Below are positions 51,145 to 59,567 of a DNA stretch of 61,458 nt, piece after piece. The position numbers were made by a program, and so were the translations under genes. The notes beneath the pieces were generated by a model. It made no database searches, was not told the origin of the DNA, and was given only the letters and a program-made list of their open reading frames with translations. This stretch comes from Humibacillus sp. Lineage in GTDB: Bacteria; Actinomycetota; Actinomycetes; Actinomycetales; Dermatophilaceae. The stretch lies in NCBI GenBank assembly GCA_030452985.1, contig JAKDLG010000013.1, positions 1 through 61,458 on the forward strand, read 5' to 3'. Numbering within the stretch: the first letter of the stretch is position 1; each line of letters begins with the position of its first letter.

Positions 51145-51223
51145 GGGACGACGGACGGGCAGTAGGCGCTGCCCGAAGGCCCTCGCAGACTCAACGGCAT
51201 CCCTACTGCCCGTCCGTCGTCCC
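51145..51223. repeat. Palindromic intergenic repeat, perfect copy (22-bp arms)
   Basis: GGGACGACGGACGGGCAGTA plus GG (51145-51166) is the exact complement of 51202-51223, separated by 35 bases. The left arm and CGGCATCCCTACTGC also occur at 42305-42373. It lies between the convergent GAP gene and the secreted-protein gene. It could act as a two-way terminator or belong to a REP/MITE-like family. Confidence 0.8.
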
Positions 51224-51472
51224 GACCAAGGCGGATGTGTCGCTTCCGGGGTCAGCGTTCCCCATCGCGGCGTGACCAGACCTCCAGAGGTCTGAGCCCA
51301 CCGCGGTTCTCGAGCTGGCCCACCATCCCCATGAAGTTTGTTGCCGGAGGGGCCGCGGTGCACGACGGCACACGTCACCATCAGCAAGGAGCCGGGCCGG
51401 ATGCGCCACGGCAACACGCCCGGCTCGCCCGGTGGCCCCGGCCGCGCGCACGGGCGGGAGTCGGGTCGACTA

Positions 51473-52741
51473 CTACGGCAGGTACCACCCGGACCCGGTG
51501 CCGGTGCTGTAACCAGTGGCCGCGGCCGACGCGCTGGCGGTCATCGGGCGGGCGAAGTTGTACACCGCGTCGGTGACCGCGCTAGGGCTGCCGATGTCGA
51601 AGGAGATGACGATCGGGTCGTAGGTCTTTCCGGGCGTGATGGCGGCGGTCGAGCGGAAGGTCCAGATCGTCTCCTTCGAGGCGTCATCGATGACGGGATC
51701 GCCCACGAGCTCCCAGGCGGCGTTTCCCAGCGATCCGTACTGTCCCACCCCGATCAGAGAGGTGATCTGGGGCTGTGGAGTCATCCTCAGCGTGACGGTG
51801 GTCACAGCGGGACGCCTGGCGAACAGGCCGGACAACGACACGGATGCAGTCACGGTCAGCACCTCACGGCCGGGGTCGGCCTGGGTGATCGGGGTGGTCC
51901 TCCGGGTGGCGTAGGTCGTGGCGTGGAAGATCTGACCCGTCCACTTGTGCCAGTCCGGGGTCGGCGGCGTCAGGCCTCGAGCGGCGGTTCCGAACGGTGA
52001 CGTCGCGAACGAGACCGGCCCGACGGTGCTCGTCGTCGGAAGCTTTGTCACGCCGACAACGGCGAGGCACTGCAACCGGGTCTTGAACAGGGTGCCGAAG
52101 CTCTTCCAGCCTTCGGCCTTGCAGCTCGCGAACGTCAGCGGGGTGCTCTCCAGTCGGAAGAAGGCGATGGAGCCAGGGTCGGTGCCGTTCCAGATGGTCT
52201 TGTTCACGAAGTTCAGCGAGTGGAAGCCCGGCGCCAGATAGAACGCGCCGTGACTGAACGTCGGGTCGGTCATCGACGCGTCCGCGCGAGCGATGTCCGA
52301 GAGGTAGAAGCGGGGCGAGCAGTTGCGGAGGTCTTCCGGGACCGTCGCGGTGTCGCCGAGCTGCCTGCGTCCGTCGACGACCGAGAACGCGTCACCGTGG
52401 CAGTACGCGTCGGTGACGGTCACCTTGGTCAGCGCGCTGTTCCAGAAGGTGTACGGGCCGTTCACCGAGGTGCCCCCGACCCCACCGGCGGTCTCGAAAC
52501 TCTGCCACCCAGCATCCGGGGTGACGGGGGACCCGGTCGGGGCGGTCATGGTGGAGGTCGCCTGAGGTGCAACACCAACGGTGCCGAGAGTGGCTGCCTG
52601 CGCCGGTGCGCCTACGAGGGCGGTCGCGACCATGGCGCCGGCGGCCATCAGCACTCCGGCGCTGCGAGCGCGGGACCGACGTCGTTGGTTCCCGGTTACC
52701 AGACTGCCTCGTTGAGCGGAGATTCGGTTGATGCCGGGCAT
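51473..52741 (-). CDS. Secreted hypothetical protein
   Basis: A 422-residue protein with a clear Sec signal: Arg-rich n-region, then SAGVLMAAGAMVATALVGAP and cleavage near AQA-A (residue about 49). The mature part is rich in Thr, Ser and beta-strand-like stretches, with a few cysteines (AYCHGDAF; LRNCSPRF; FASCKAEGW; RLQCLAVV) that could form disulfides outside. No lipobox, sortase motif or known domain is visible. The ATG follows GAGAGGA. The leader region (52760-52870) is strikingly AT-rich for this genome. Function unknown. Confidence 0.75.
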   Translation of the reverse strand: MPGINRISAQRGSLVTGNQRRRSRARSAGVLMAAGAMVATALVGAPAQAATLGTVGVAPQATSTMTAPTGSPVTPDAGWQSFETAGGVGGTSVNGPYTFWNSALTKVTVTDAYCHGDAFSVVDGRRQLGDTATVPEDLRNCSPRFYLSDIARADASMTDPTFSHGAFYLAPGFHSLNFVNKTIWNGTDPGSIAFFRLESTPLTFASCKAEGWKSFGTLFKTRLQCLAVVGVTKLPTTSTVGPVSFATSPFGTAARGLTPPTPDWHKWTGQIFHATTYATRRTTPITQADPGREVLTVTASVSLSGLFARRPAVTTVTLRMTPQPQITSLIGVGQYGSLGNAAWELVGDPVIDDASKETIWTFRSTAAITPGKTYDPIVISFDIGSPSAVTDAVYNFARPMTASASAAATGYSTGTGSGWYLP

Positions 52742-53010
52742 GGTGTGCGTCCTCTCGGTCCGGTCAGTGGAGATGCGGGCCGAGACGGCCGATCTTCACT
52801 AACGTCAATAGATATGTCTCTTAGAGTGACCCCCTCAATCAACCATGTCAACACTTGTTGGTTATAGATTTAAGGGCCCGCCGACGACCAGCATCGGCTC
52901 GGCCCGGACGTGCAGCGGTGGCCAGCACACCCTCGCCCGCCGCGGTCTGCTCGATGCCCTCCTTGCCGACCAGGCCACTCTGAGTCGAAAGGCAGAGGGG
53001 AGAGCAACGA

Positions 53011-53054
53011 TGACTAGGTTGACGCGGTGACTAGGTCGTGTGAGTATCTAGTCA
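53011..53054 (+). promoter_or_regulatory. Three TGACTAG boxes at the PadR promoter
   Basis: TGACTAG occurs at 53011-53017 and 53028-53034, and its complement CTAGTCA at 53048-53054; boxes two and three form a perfect 7+7 inverted repeat with a 13-base spacer. The last box touches the ATG of the PadR gene. TTGACG at 53019-53024 is a possible -35. The arrangement suits autorepression by a dimeric PadR protein. Confidence 0.55.
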
Positions 53055-53437
53055 TGCGAGCAACTACTAAGGCGGACGCCGCAACCTGGCCAGCCGAGTG
53101 GTTGCGCGGCGCTCTGGGCATCTGCGTGGTTCACGTCATCGCCGCGGGGCCGACCTATGGCTATGCGATCGCCAGTTCTCTGAGCGAAGCGGGCTTCGGC
53201 ACCGTGAAGGGGGGCACCTTGTACCCACTCCTCGCACGTCTGGAGGAGAGCGGTTTCGTCGAGGTGGAGTGGCGTGCCGGGGAAGGCGGTCCTGGACGCA
53301 AGTTCTACGCCCTGACTGCCGCGGGCCGCGCCGAGCATGAGGGTCAGTCCGCGGCCTGGTTGGACTTCACCGAGCTCACCCGCACTTTCCTCGGCAACGC
53401 AGCACCCCCGACACCTCACCAGGAGAAGCAGCGATGA
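53054..53437 (+). CDS. PadR-family transcriptional regulator
   Basis: A 127-residue regulator: AEWLRGALGICVVHVIAAGP, then TYGYAIASSLSEAG, GTLYPLLARLEESGFVEVEW and the wing GPGRKFYALTAAGR. This is the standard PadR winged helix with a short C-terminal dimer helix. The ATG at 53054 is chosen for usual length; a GTG at 53027 would add nine residues and overlaps the end of a six-codon frame (53010-53030). It overlaps the next membrane-protein gene by four bases, the common PadR-HAAS arrangement. Confidence 0.85.
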   Translation: MRATTKADAATWPAEWLRGALGICVVHVIAAGPTYGYAIASSLSEAGFGTVKGGTLYPLLARLEESGFVEVEWRAGEGGPGRKFYALTAAGRAEHEGQSAAWLDFTELTRTFLGNAAPPTPHQEKQR

Positions 53438-54171
53438 ACACCCAGACGAACACTCCCCACATCGAGCCCGAATGGGGCGAAGCGTTCCTGCTGGAACTGC
53501 GCTTGCGCGGCGTCGCGGGCCAGCAGATCGGAGCCACCCTCGCCGAGATCGAGGCGCACTGCGCAGACAGCGGCCAGAGCGCGAGCGAGGCCTTCGGGGA
53601 CCCCGCCTCCTACGCCACGGCGCTCGGGCTGGCGCCCGCGCCGGACCAGAAGGTGTCTCTACGAGAAGAGCTGCCATCCGTGGGATCCGGCTTGGGCGGC
53701 ATGCAGCTGACGCTCGGCGCGGTCGGCGCTTGGCTATCCGGCACCGACGTCGGCGTCACCGGCGGCTCGCTCGCGATCCTGGCCCTCATCGTGCTCGGCA
53801 CCTTCCTGATCGTTCGTCACGCCGCGACGCTGATGCGCGCGATCGCGACCAACCTATGGCTCGCGATCGCCTATGCGGTGGTGCCCGTGGCGCTCTTCGT
53901 GGGGGTGCTGCTCCTCTTCGGGCAGACCGTGCTCTTCACCGTGCCGGTGCTGCCCTCCCTGATCCTCGGAATGTTGGCGCTGGCCGCCAGCACGCTCCTG
54001 GCCCTGCGCCGCGCCGACTCAGTGGAAGACCCGGTGGTGGGCCCCGATGGAGCCGGCGGCGCCGGCACGCTGCAACTCTCGGCCGCGTTCGATCGCGTGG
54101 GCCGCCTCCTGACGCCTTGGCTCTTCCCACTGCTCACCGCAGTGATGTGCGTACCGCTGTTCCTACTCTGA
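53434..54171 (+). CDS. HAAS-like signalling-domain membrane protein
   Basis: A 245-residue protein. The first 75 residues form a helical HAAS/DUF1700-like domain (WGEAFLLELRLRGVAGQQIG; AEIEAHCADSG), followed by about five hydrophobic helices. HAAS domains are regularly encoded directly after PadR regulators and are believed to link them to membrane processes. Here the ATG overlaps the PadR stop (ATGA). Its action is unknown; it may sequester or be controlled by the PadR protein. Confidence 0.75.
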   Translation: MNTQTNTPHIEPEWGEAFLLELRLRGVAGQQIGATLAEIEAHCADSGQSASEAFGDPASYATALGLAPAPDQKVSLREELPSVGSGLGGMQLTLGAVGAWLSGTDVGVTGGSLAILALIVLGTFLIVRHAATLMRAIATNLWLAIAYAVVPVALFVGVLLLFGQTVLFTVPVLPSLILGMLALAASTLLALRRADSVEDPVVGPDGAGGAGTLQLSAAFDRVGRLLTPWLFPLLTAVMCVPLFLL

Positions 54172-54399
54172 TCCGCAGGCACTAATGTCCCGCACGAACG
54201 ATGTTGAGACTTCGAGATGCACGGATGGCGCCTTCTGCGACGAGCTGCTGTCGGGGAAATGAGACTCGGCTCTTCACGTGCTTGGGGGGATCATCGAGAC
54301 GCGGTCAGCGCTGGGCAGGCAAGGCCCCACCATCGGCGCGGTGGCTTCACCATCTATTTGCGTCGAACAGTTCGGCTGGTTGTGTCGACGACGGGTGCG
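54172..54399. other. Intergenic sequence before a decayed gene
   Basis: About 230 bases with only short frames of unlikely composition. It may include the lost 5' end of the oxidoreductase remnant that follows. Confidence 0.3.
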
Positions 54400-55149
54400 G
54401 GTCATCACCGAACTCACCGAGCAGGCGAGCCCCCAAGATCACCCCGAGCCCCGGCAAGCTGGTGATCAGCTCCGCTGAGGTCGTCGTCGCCGTCCATGCC
54501 TTCGGCGTTGGAGTCCATGATCGCTCCTTCATCCCGGCGGATGTGTCCTTCCCCTACGCGGTCCGGCTCGAGGCGGCTGGCGTCGTGACCACGGTAGGGG
54601 TCGAGGTCATGGGTATAGCGGTTGGCGACCGGGTGATGGTGAGCGGACTGGGCAACTCCAAGGGCGGCACCTGGGCCGAGTTCGTGGCGGTCGACCAGCG
54701 CGGAATGACGCCGATGCCTGACGCGCTCGACTTCGTAGCAGCCGCCGGGATACCGATCGCCGCCAACATCGCCGTCGAGTCCATGCACACGCTTGACATG
54801 AGAGCGGGCCGGACGCTCTACGTTGCCGGCGCTCAGGCGCCATCGGCACCCTGGTGGTGCAGATGGCTACCCAACACCCCAGCATCAAGCCAGGACGTCG
54901 TGCGCGACTGGGGCCAACTCGTGACAGTCTCCGGCGATCCCGTCCCACCCCAGCGAGGCATCCGGGTCGAGCAGTTCTCACATCGTGCCGATCCGAGCAA
55001 GGGAGATGGCCGACCTCGTGGAGGACATTGCGTCCGGTCGCATCCGCTTGGTGTTGGAACACATCTACCCATTTGATCAGGCGCTGTCGGCACTGGAGAA
55101 GACCGAGACTCGCCACGCCCGCGGCAAGCTCGTCGTGAAGGTCCGCTGA
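54400..55149 (+). pseudogene. Decayed zinc-type alcohol dehydrogenase-like quinone oxidoreductase
   Basis: The remnant shows the order of a medium-chain (QOR-type) reductase over three frames. Frame one: VVVAVHAFGVGVHDRSFI, RLEAAGVVTTVGVEVMGIAV, GDRVMVSGLGN and GRTLYVAGA. At about 54830 the cofactor loop leaves this frame (GAIGTLVVQMATQHP in another frame). The 3' end is recognisable from MADLVEDIASGRIRLVLEHI through YPFDQALSALEKT to KLVVKVR at a TGA (55147-55149). No 5' start remains and the segment between contains further shifts. The intact enzyme would be about 310 residues. Confidence 0.65.
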
Positions 55150-55222
55150 GACGAGACGACGACGGCGCTGGTCGGTTGCGCCCGGGCGACAGAACCCATT
55201 CCGGTTGACACCACGAGCAGGC

Positions 55223-55870
55223 TCAGCTGGCGTCGAGTTCGGCGCTCATTTGCCGCAGGGCCGCCACCCACTCGTCGGTCTCGATCGCGCCCTGCACCTT
55301 CCAGCGACCTTCCACGACGAAGGTGGGCACCGCTGTGATGCCTTTGCGGTACGCCTCCTCGCGCTCGGCGCGGACGTGGTCGGCTTCGGCGTCGGAGTCC
55401 AGGAGTGCGGCCGCGGACCCGCGGTCGAGGCCTGCGTTGGCGGCGAGACCGGCCAGAACGTCGTGGTCGGTGATGTCGAGGCTCTCGGTGAAGTAGGCGC
55501 GCAGCAGCGCCTTCTTCAGGGCCCGCTGGGTCCGGGCTCCAGCGCTGTGCAGCACCCAACCGAGCAGGCGGTGCGCGTCGAAGGTGTTCGCCCGGCGCAT
55601 CTGCGACCAACGGAATTCGATGTCGAGACCCTCGGCGGCCGCTTCGAGGCGTGCGTGAATGGCCGCTACCTGCTCGGGCCCGCCGAGCTTTTTCGCCAAG
55701 TACCGCACCGCGTTGGGCCCATCGCCTCCCATCGCGATGGTCGGGTCGAGCTGGAACGACCGGTAAACCACCTCAGCGTCGATCCCTGACGCATCGACGG
55801 CACGTTCGAACCGGGCGGTCCCCACGTAGCACCACGGGCAAGCGACATCGCTCCAGATCTCAACCCTCAT
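55223..55870 (-). CDS. FrnE-like DsbA-family oxidoreductase
   Basis: A 215-residue cytoplasmic thioredoxin-fold protein: VEIWSDVACPWCYVGTARFE with the CPWC active site (Cys11, Cys14), a helical insert, and GITAVPTFVVEGR containing the cis-Pro. The lack of a signal peptide and the RANTFDAHRLLGW segment place it in the FrnE/2-hydroxychromene-isomerase-like branch, connected to polyketide biosynthesis and to oxidative or metal stress survival. ATG at 55868-55870 begins directly at the fold. Single gene. Confidence 0.88.
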   Translation of the reverse strand: MRVEIWSDVACPWCYVGTARFERAVDASGIDAEVVYRSFQLDPTIAMGGDGPNAVRYLAKKLGGPEQVAAIHARLEAAAEGLDIEFRWSQMRRANTFDAHRLLGWVLHSAGARTQRALKKALLRAYFTESLDITDHDVLAGLAANAGLDRGSAAALLDSDAEADHVRAEREEAYRKGITAVPTFVVEGRWKVQGAIETDEWVAALRQMSAELDAS

Positions 55871-56474
55871 GCAACATTCCAACCAACCGGCCTTCGCGAT
55901 CCTTCCCAGTGTCGCCAGTCCCCTACCGAGCAGTGCGTTGAGTTGCTCCAACGGTGTCAGTTTCCGAAGTCGACTGCACTCGATGTTCCGCAGGGGGAAC
56001 GCTCACCGGCACACCAACAGACGCAGCCCAGCTTGAGTGGTCGGAACTCACCTCAGACCCCCGCGGCGTCCCGTAAGACCGGTTCGGTGAAGATTCCCGC
56101 TCACGGCAGGCGACACGGCCCCATGCGGGACGTTCGACGCAGTGGCCGACGCCCGGAGGATCCAGGCTGCACCATGTCGACCCTCTGCTCCTTGACGGAT
56201 GAGCGCAACCCATCGTGTGAGGACTGGCTCGGTGATTAGTCGTCCGCGCCGGTGCATGGGTAGTCAATCGGGCAACATCCGCTTTTCGGCCATGTGAGTA
56301 AAACCAGCACTGCGTGACGAAGCCGCTGTGCCTGGGTGACGCGTGACGGTGGACCAGCTGGGGGCTGCCGTGACAGGCGCAAACCTTCAACCTCAACTTC
56401 CTTCTTTGACCCGGCCGTGCTCAGCACCCAGCCGAAAGTCTCAAAATCCCTCGTGCCGGTCAACAACAACAGAG
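55871..56474. other. Intergenic region of about 600 bases
   Basis: I find no gene. Frames on both strands are short, and the longer ones are rich in Arg, Ser and Pro with no recognisable motif. No tRNA-like cloverleaf was found on reading. Together with the remnants at 54.4-55.1 kb it gives a poorly conserved stretch. Confidence 0.4.
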
Positions 56475-57749
56475 TCACGCCTGGGTGCGCAGGTAACGAC
56501 CGAAGTGCGGCACGGTGAACGCAATCTGACCTCGTTCTCCAGAGTAGATCAGACCTTTCTTGATGAGGGCGTCCCTGGCCGGCGAGAGCGACTGAGGCTT
56601 ACGACCCAGCACGTCGGCGACCGCCGACGTCGGCACTGCCTCACGCTCATCGGCTTGCTCTGCGGCCACAGGCGACAGCGACTGGGCCGCATCGCCCTCC
56701 CCGTCGGTCGCCGAATCGTCGTCGGCAGCAGGTTCGCCCCCGAGCGCGGCGTCTGCCATGGCGCGCAGGTACTCCCGCTCGGCCGGGGTGGCGCGCTCGA
56801 AGCGCGACCCGAAGAAGCCGACCGCCAGCTCGGACTCGGCCTCCGGCGCGGCAACTCGGATGTCTTCGCGAGTGACCGGTGAGCTCGGGGCGACGTCCCA
56901 GACCACTTTGCCGTACGCCTGGATGAAGTAGGGGTAGCCCGCCGTGACGGCGTACATCTCGTCGAGGGCGTCAGAAGTGAACGAACAGCCCTCCTCGGAG
57001 GCGGGCCCCACGAGGGCGCGATCGGCTGCCTCCCGTGGCAGTCGGTCGATCCGTGAGTAGCGAAACAGCCTCTCGGAATAGGACTTCGAGGCCGACAGCA
57101 CCGCGGGCAGGTGTGGCAGCCCGGCGCCCACGACGATGACGGGCAACCCCGACTGCGAGATCTCGTGACACGCCGCGCACATCGCCGACACGTCATCGGG
57201 GTGCAGGTCCTGCATCTCGTCGATGAAGAAGGCGATGCCCTTGCCGACGTCGGCGGCCAGCCCACCGATGTCGGTGAAGAGCTCGACGAGGTCGATCTCG
57301 ATGTCACCCGAGTCGGCGCGGCCGGTCACCGCGGGCGCGTCTATTCCGGGTTGCCACCTCTCGCGCAGCTTGGCGTTGGCCGGGGCGTCGCGCTGCGAGA
57401 ACGACTTGATGATGCCGAGCACCTGGTCGACATCCTCACCGCGCGGATGCCCCAGCTCGCGTACCGCCTGGTGGGCCGCAGCCGCCAACGGTCGGCGCAA
57501 CCGTTGGTCGGGGCGCGCCTCGAACTTGCCGGTGCCCCACGATGCGCGTACGGCCGAGGATCGCAGGGCGTTGAGCAGCACCGTCTTGCCGACACCGCGT
57601 AGCCCGGTCAGCACGATCGAGCGTTCGGAGCGGCCGCGCGCGATCCGCTCGAGCACGACGTCGAAAGCGCGGAGCTGCTCGTCGCGCCCGGCCAGCTCGG
57701 GGGGGCGCTGACCGGCGCCGGGGGCGTAGGGGTTCGTGATCGGGTCCAC
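56475..57749 (-). CDS. Orc1/Cdc6-like AAA ATPase with C-terminal winged helix
   Basis: A 424-residue P-loop protein. PPELAGRDEQLRAFDVVLER leads into Walker A GLRGVGKTVLLN (about residues 49-60), Walker B is IAFFIDEMQDLH, and VIVVGAGLPHLPAV corresponds to sensor 1. LVGPASEEGCSFTSDALDEM and TAGYPYFIQAYGKVVWD are the STAND/Orc-like lid. The last 60 residues look like a winged helix (VADVLGRKPQSLSPARDALI, then IAFTVPHFGRYL). Such ATPases are widespread single genes in actinobacteria; roles in DNA or in phage or toxin responses are proposed. GTG start; TATACC eight bases upstream suggests leaderless transcription. No effector gene is adjacent. Confidence 0.8.
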   Translation of the reverse strand: MDPITNPYAPGAGQRPPELAGRDEQLRAFDVVLERIARGRSERSIVLTGLRGVGKTVLLNALRSSAVRASWGTGKFEARPDQRLRRPLAAAAHQAVRELGHPRGEDVDQVLGIIKSFSQRDAPANAKLRERWQPGIDAPAVTGRADSGDIEIDLVELFTDIGGLAADVGKGIAFFIDEMQDLHPDDVSAMCAACHEISQSGLPVIVVGAGLPHLPAVLSASKSYSERLFRYSRIDRLPREAADRALVGPASEEGCSFTSDALDEMYAVTAGYPYFIQAYGKVVWDVAPSSPVTREDIRVAAPEAESELAVGFFGSRFERATPAEREYLRAMADAALGGEPAADDDSATDGEGDAAQSLSPVAAEQADEREAVPTSAVADVLGRKPQSLSPARDALIKKGLIYSGERGQIAFTVPHFGRYLRTQA

Positions 57750-57920
57750 GATCGCACGGTATACGTCGATCTAGCCGATTCCCGAGAGAAGCGCATACAG
57801 CGCCATCGGCGTGTCGCCGATGCCGGTCACACCGGGCCCAATCCACGAAGGTGCCCCGTTACGAACCGCACCTGACTGTCGGGCCTCCTTCCCCCACGCG
57901 CCCACAGCACGGGAGCTTCC

Positions 57921-59339
57921 ATGCGAACAGTTCGCAACGTCACCACCGCCACCGCCTCGGTCGTGGTCTGTGTCGCCCTCGGGGCATGCACCTCACCGAC
58001 GCCCTACCAGATCGAGGGTCACGAGGTCACCGACCTCAGCGGCTCTCTCGACTACATCAGCGCCCGGTGGCGGGCCACCCTGACCGGGCTCGGCACGTCG
58101 GTGAACCTTCCCGCGGGAGCCCGCTGCTACGTCGAGGGCGCCGGCGGCCGGGCACTCGGCACCAGCGTCATCTGTGGACCGGTTCGGCTCGCGGGCGACG
58201 GCGAGACCACCTGGCAGACGCACGCCGTCGTCGGCTCGACCATCCCCTCGGGGGTGTGGCTCATCCTGTCCGGAGGAGACGCCGCCGCCGAAGCCCCGAC
58301 GTTTCACCCCCGGTCGGCCGCCGACCTCACCGCACATTTCATCGACGCCCACGGCATCACGGCGCCCCTTGACCAGGAGCTCGAGCCGCCCGCCGTCGAC
58401 CGGGCGGCCGCCGACGACCCGCGGCCGTTGACCGCTCCGTTCCGTGGCGGCAGCCCGCTCTCCGTTCGCACGCCCTCGGGCCCGGTTTCACTGACCGTGG
58501 CTTTGACATCCGGCCTCATCGGGCCGGTAGGGCAGCAGGTCACGCCTCCCACCGGAGGGTCCTTCCTGCTCGTGACGGGCAACGACCTCCCGGATGCCGC
58601 TGCCGACGACGTCGACGTCTCCCTCGTCGTGAGCCACGACGGCACGAACGTGAGTCTCCCGCTGGACCAGCTGGCCGAAGGAATGGCGGTCGGCCTTCCG
58701 AAGGGGGCCGGGCCGGTGACCCTGGGGGTCGGCTACGACGGGTTGGTGCAGCGCTTCGACGCCGCAAGCGGCCACCGCCTCGGCGACCCGGCCGCCTCGC
58801 TCTACGACGGCATCGGCGACACGGCGACGGCGTCGTGCCCTGCCGTGGTCGCCACCACCGGCGCTCCTGGAGCCGTTGCCGCCGGAAACTGGCGACAACG
58901 GTTCACCTGCCGTGTCACCGTCACCCGCAGCTCGTACCTGCCTGAGCCGCCCGACGGTTCGCCACGCACGGTCCAGGGCTGGGCGAAGGATGGCCAGACC
59001 TGGGCCGCCGTCGCGATCGAGCCCGACGAGCAGACCACCTGGCTTCACGACGGCGAAGTCACGCGCTACACCCCCACGTACTTCTCGTTCGGCACCCGGT
59101 TGCGGGTCGCCGGTGTCGAGTACGCGCCTCGGCAGCTCTTCGTCGAGCAGGCCGAAGGTGGTCGAACCGCCCGGGTGACGGCGATCTTCGAGGTTCGGGC
59201 GGGGCAGCGGTCGATGACCCTGCACTCGTTCGTCACCACGAACCTCGCCAGCTCCGCAGCCCCCGCAGGCGTGCCGGCATCCGGCGCCTTCACCTACCCG
59301 GCCGACAGCACGGTCCGCTTCGGCGGCGCCATTCGCTGA
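57921..59339 (+). CDS. Putative lipoprotein of unknown function
   Basis: A 472-residue exported protein. A basic start and hydrophobic stretch end in the lipobox LGAC (Cys23), so it should be lipid-anchored outside the membrane. The mature protein is beta-rich with scattered cysteine pairs (GARCYVEG, SVICGPVRL; ASCPAVV, RFTCRVTV), and its second half begins near YLPEPPDGSPRTVQGW. I recognise no domain. Normal composition and a GGGAG site before the ATG support a real gene. Divergent from the ATPase gene across about 170 bases. Confidence 0.75.
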   Translation: MRTVRNVTTATASVVVCVALGACTSPTPYQIEGHEVTDLSGSLDYISARWRATLTGLGTSVNLPAGARCYVEGAGGRALGTSVICGPVRLAGDGETTWQTHAVVGSTIPSGVWLILSGGDAAAEAPTFHPRSAADLTAHFIDAHGITAPLDQELEPPAVDRAAADDPRPLTAPFRGGSPLSVRTPSGPVSLTVALTSGLIGPVGQQVTPPTGGSFLLVTGNDLPDAAADDVDVSLVVSHDGTNVSLPLDQLAEGMAVGLPKGAGPVTLGVGYDGLVQRFDAASGHRLGDPAASLYDGIGDTATASCPAVVATTGAPGAVAAGNWRQRFTCRVTVTRSSYLPEPPDGSPRTVQGWAKDGQTWAAVAIEPDEQTTWLHDGEVTRYTPTYFSFGTRLRVAGVEYAPRQLFVEQAEGGRTARVTAIFEVRAGQRSMTLHSFVTTNLASSAAPAGVPASGAFTYPADSTVRFGGAIR

Positions 59340-59359
59340 ACCGGCGACCTGGGCCACGG

Positions 59360-59395
59360 CCTGACGGGAGCCTGCACGTGACGGATGCCGTCAGG
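59360..59395 (+). terminator. Hairpin downstream of the lipoprotein gene
   Basis: CCTGACGG (59360-59367) and CCGTCAGG (59388-59395) are perfect complements with a 20-base loop, starting about 20 bases after the stop. No U-run is present. Confidence 0.5.
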
Positions 59396-59491
59396 TGAGC
59401 CCGCGGAATGAGCACATACGCCCGGTTGGCGCGGGTAACGAGCGGATCGTCGGAATCGACACCGCCGAAACCACCACGGGGCAAAGAAGAA

Positions 59492-59533
59492 GCGCCGTTC
59501 CGCACGGTCAGGGGTGGTCATGCGGAACGGCGC
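59492..59533 (-). terminator. Intrinsic-type terminator of the pyridoxal kinase gene
   Basis: GCGCCGTTCCGCA (59492-59504) is an exact complement of TGCGGAACGGCGC (59521-59533). Read leftward, the stem is followed by TTCTTCTTTG, a T-rich run unusual in this genome. It lies 35 bases past the pdxY stop. Confidence 0.75.
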
Positions 59534-59567
59534 GTGACCGACTATAACGCGGTTGGTCGTGCAGACG

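Noticed and set aside
52845..53030. A 61-codon frame before the PadR gene
   Set aside because: No ribosome-binding site at its start and no protein-like pattern; only its last six codons after an ATG at 53010 have a possible initiation site.
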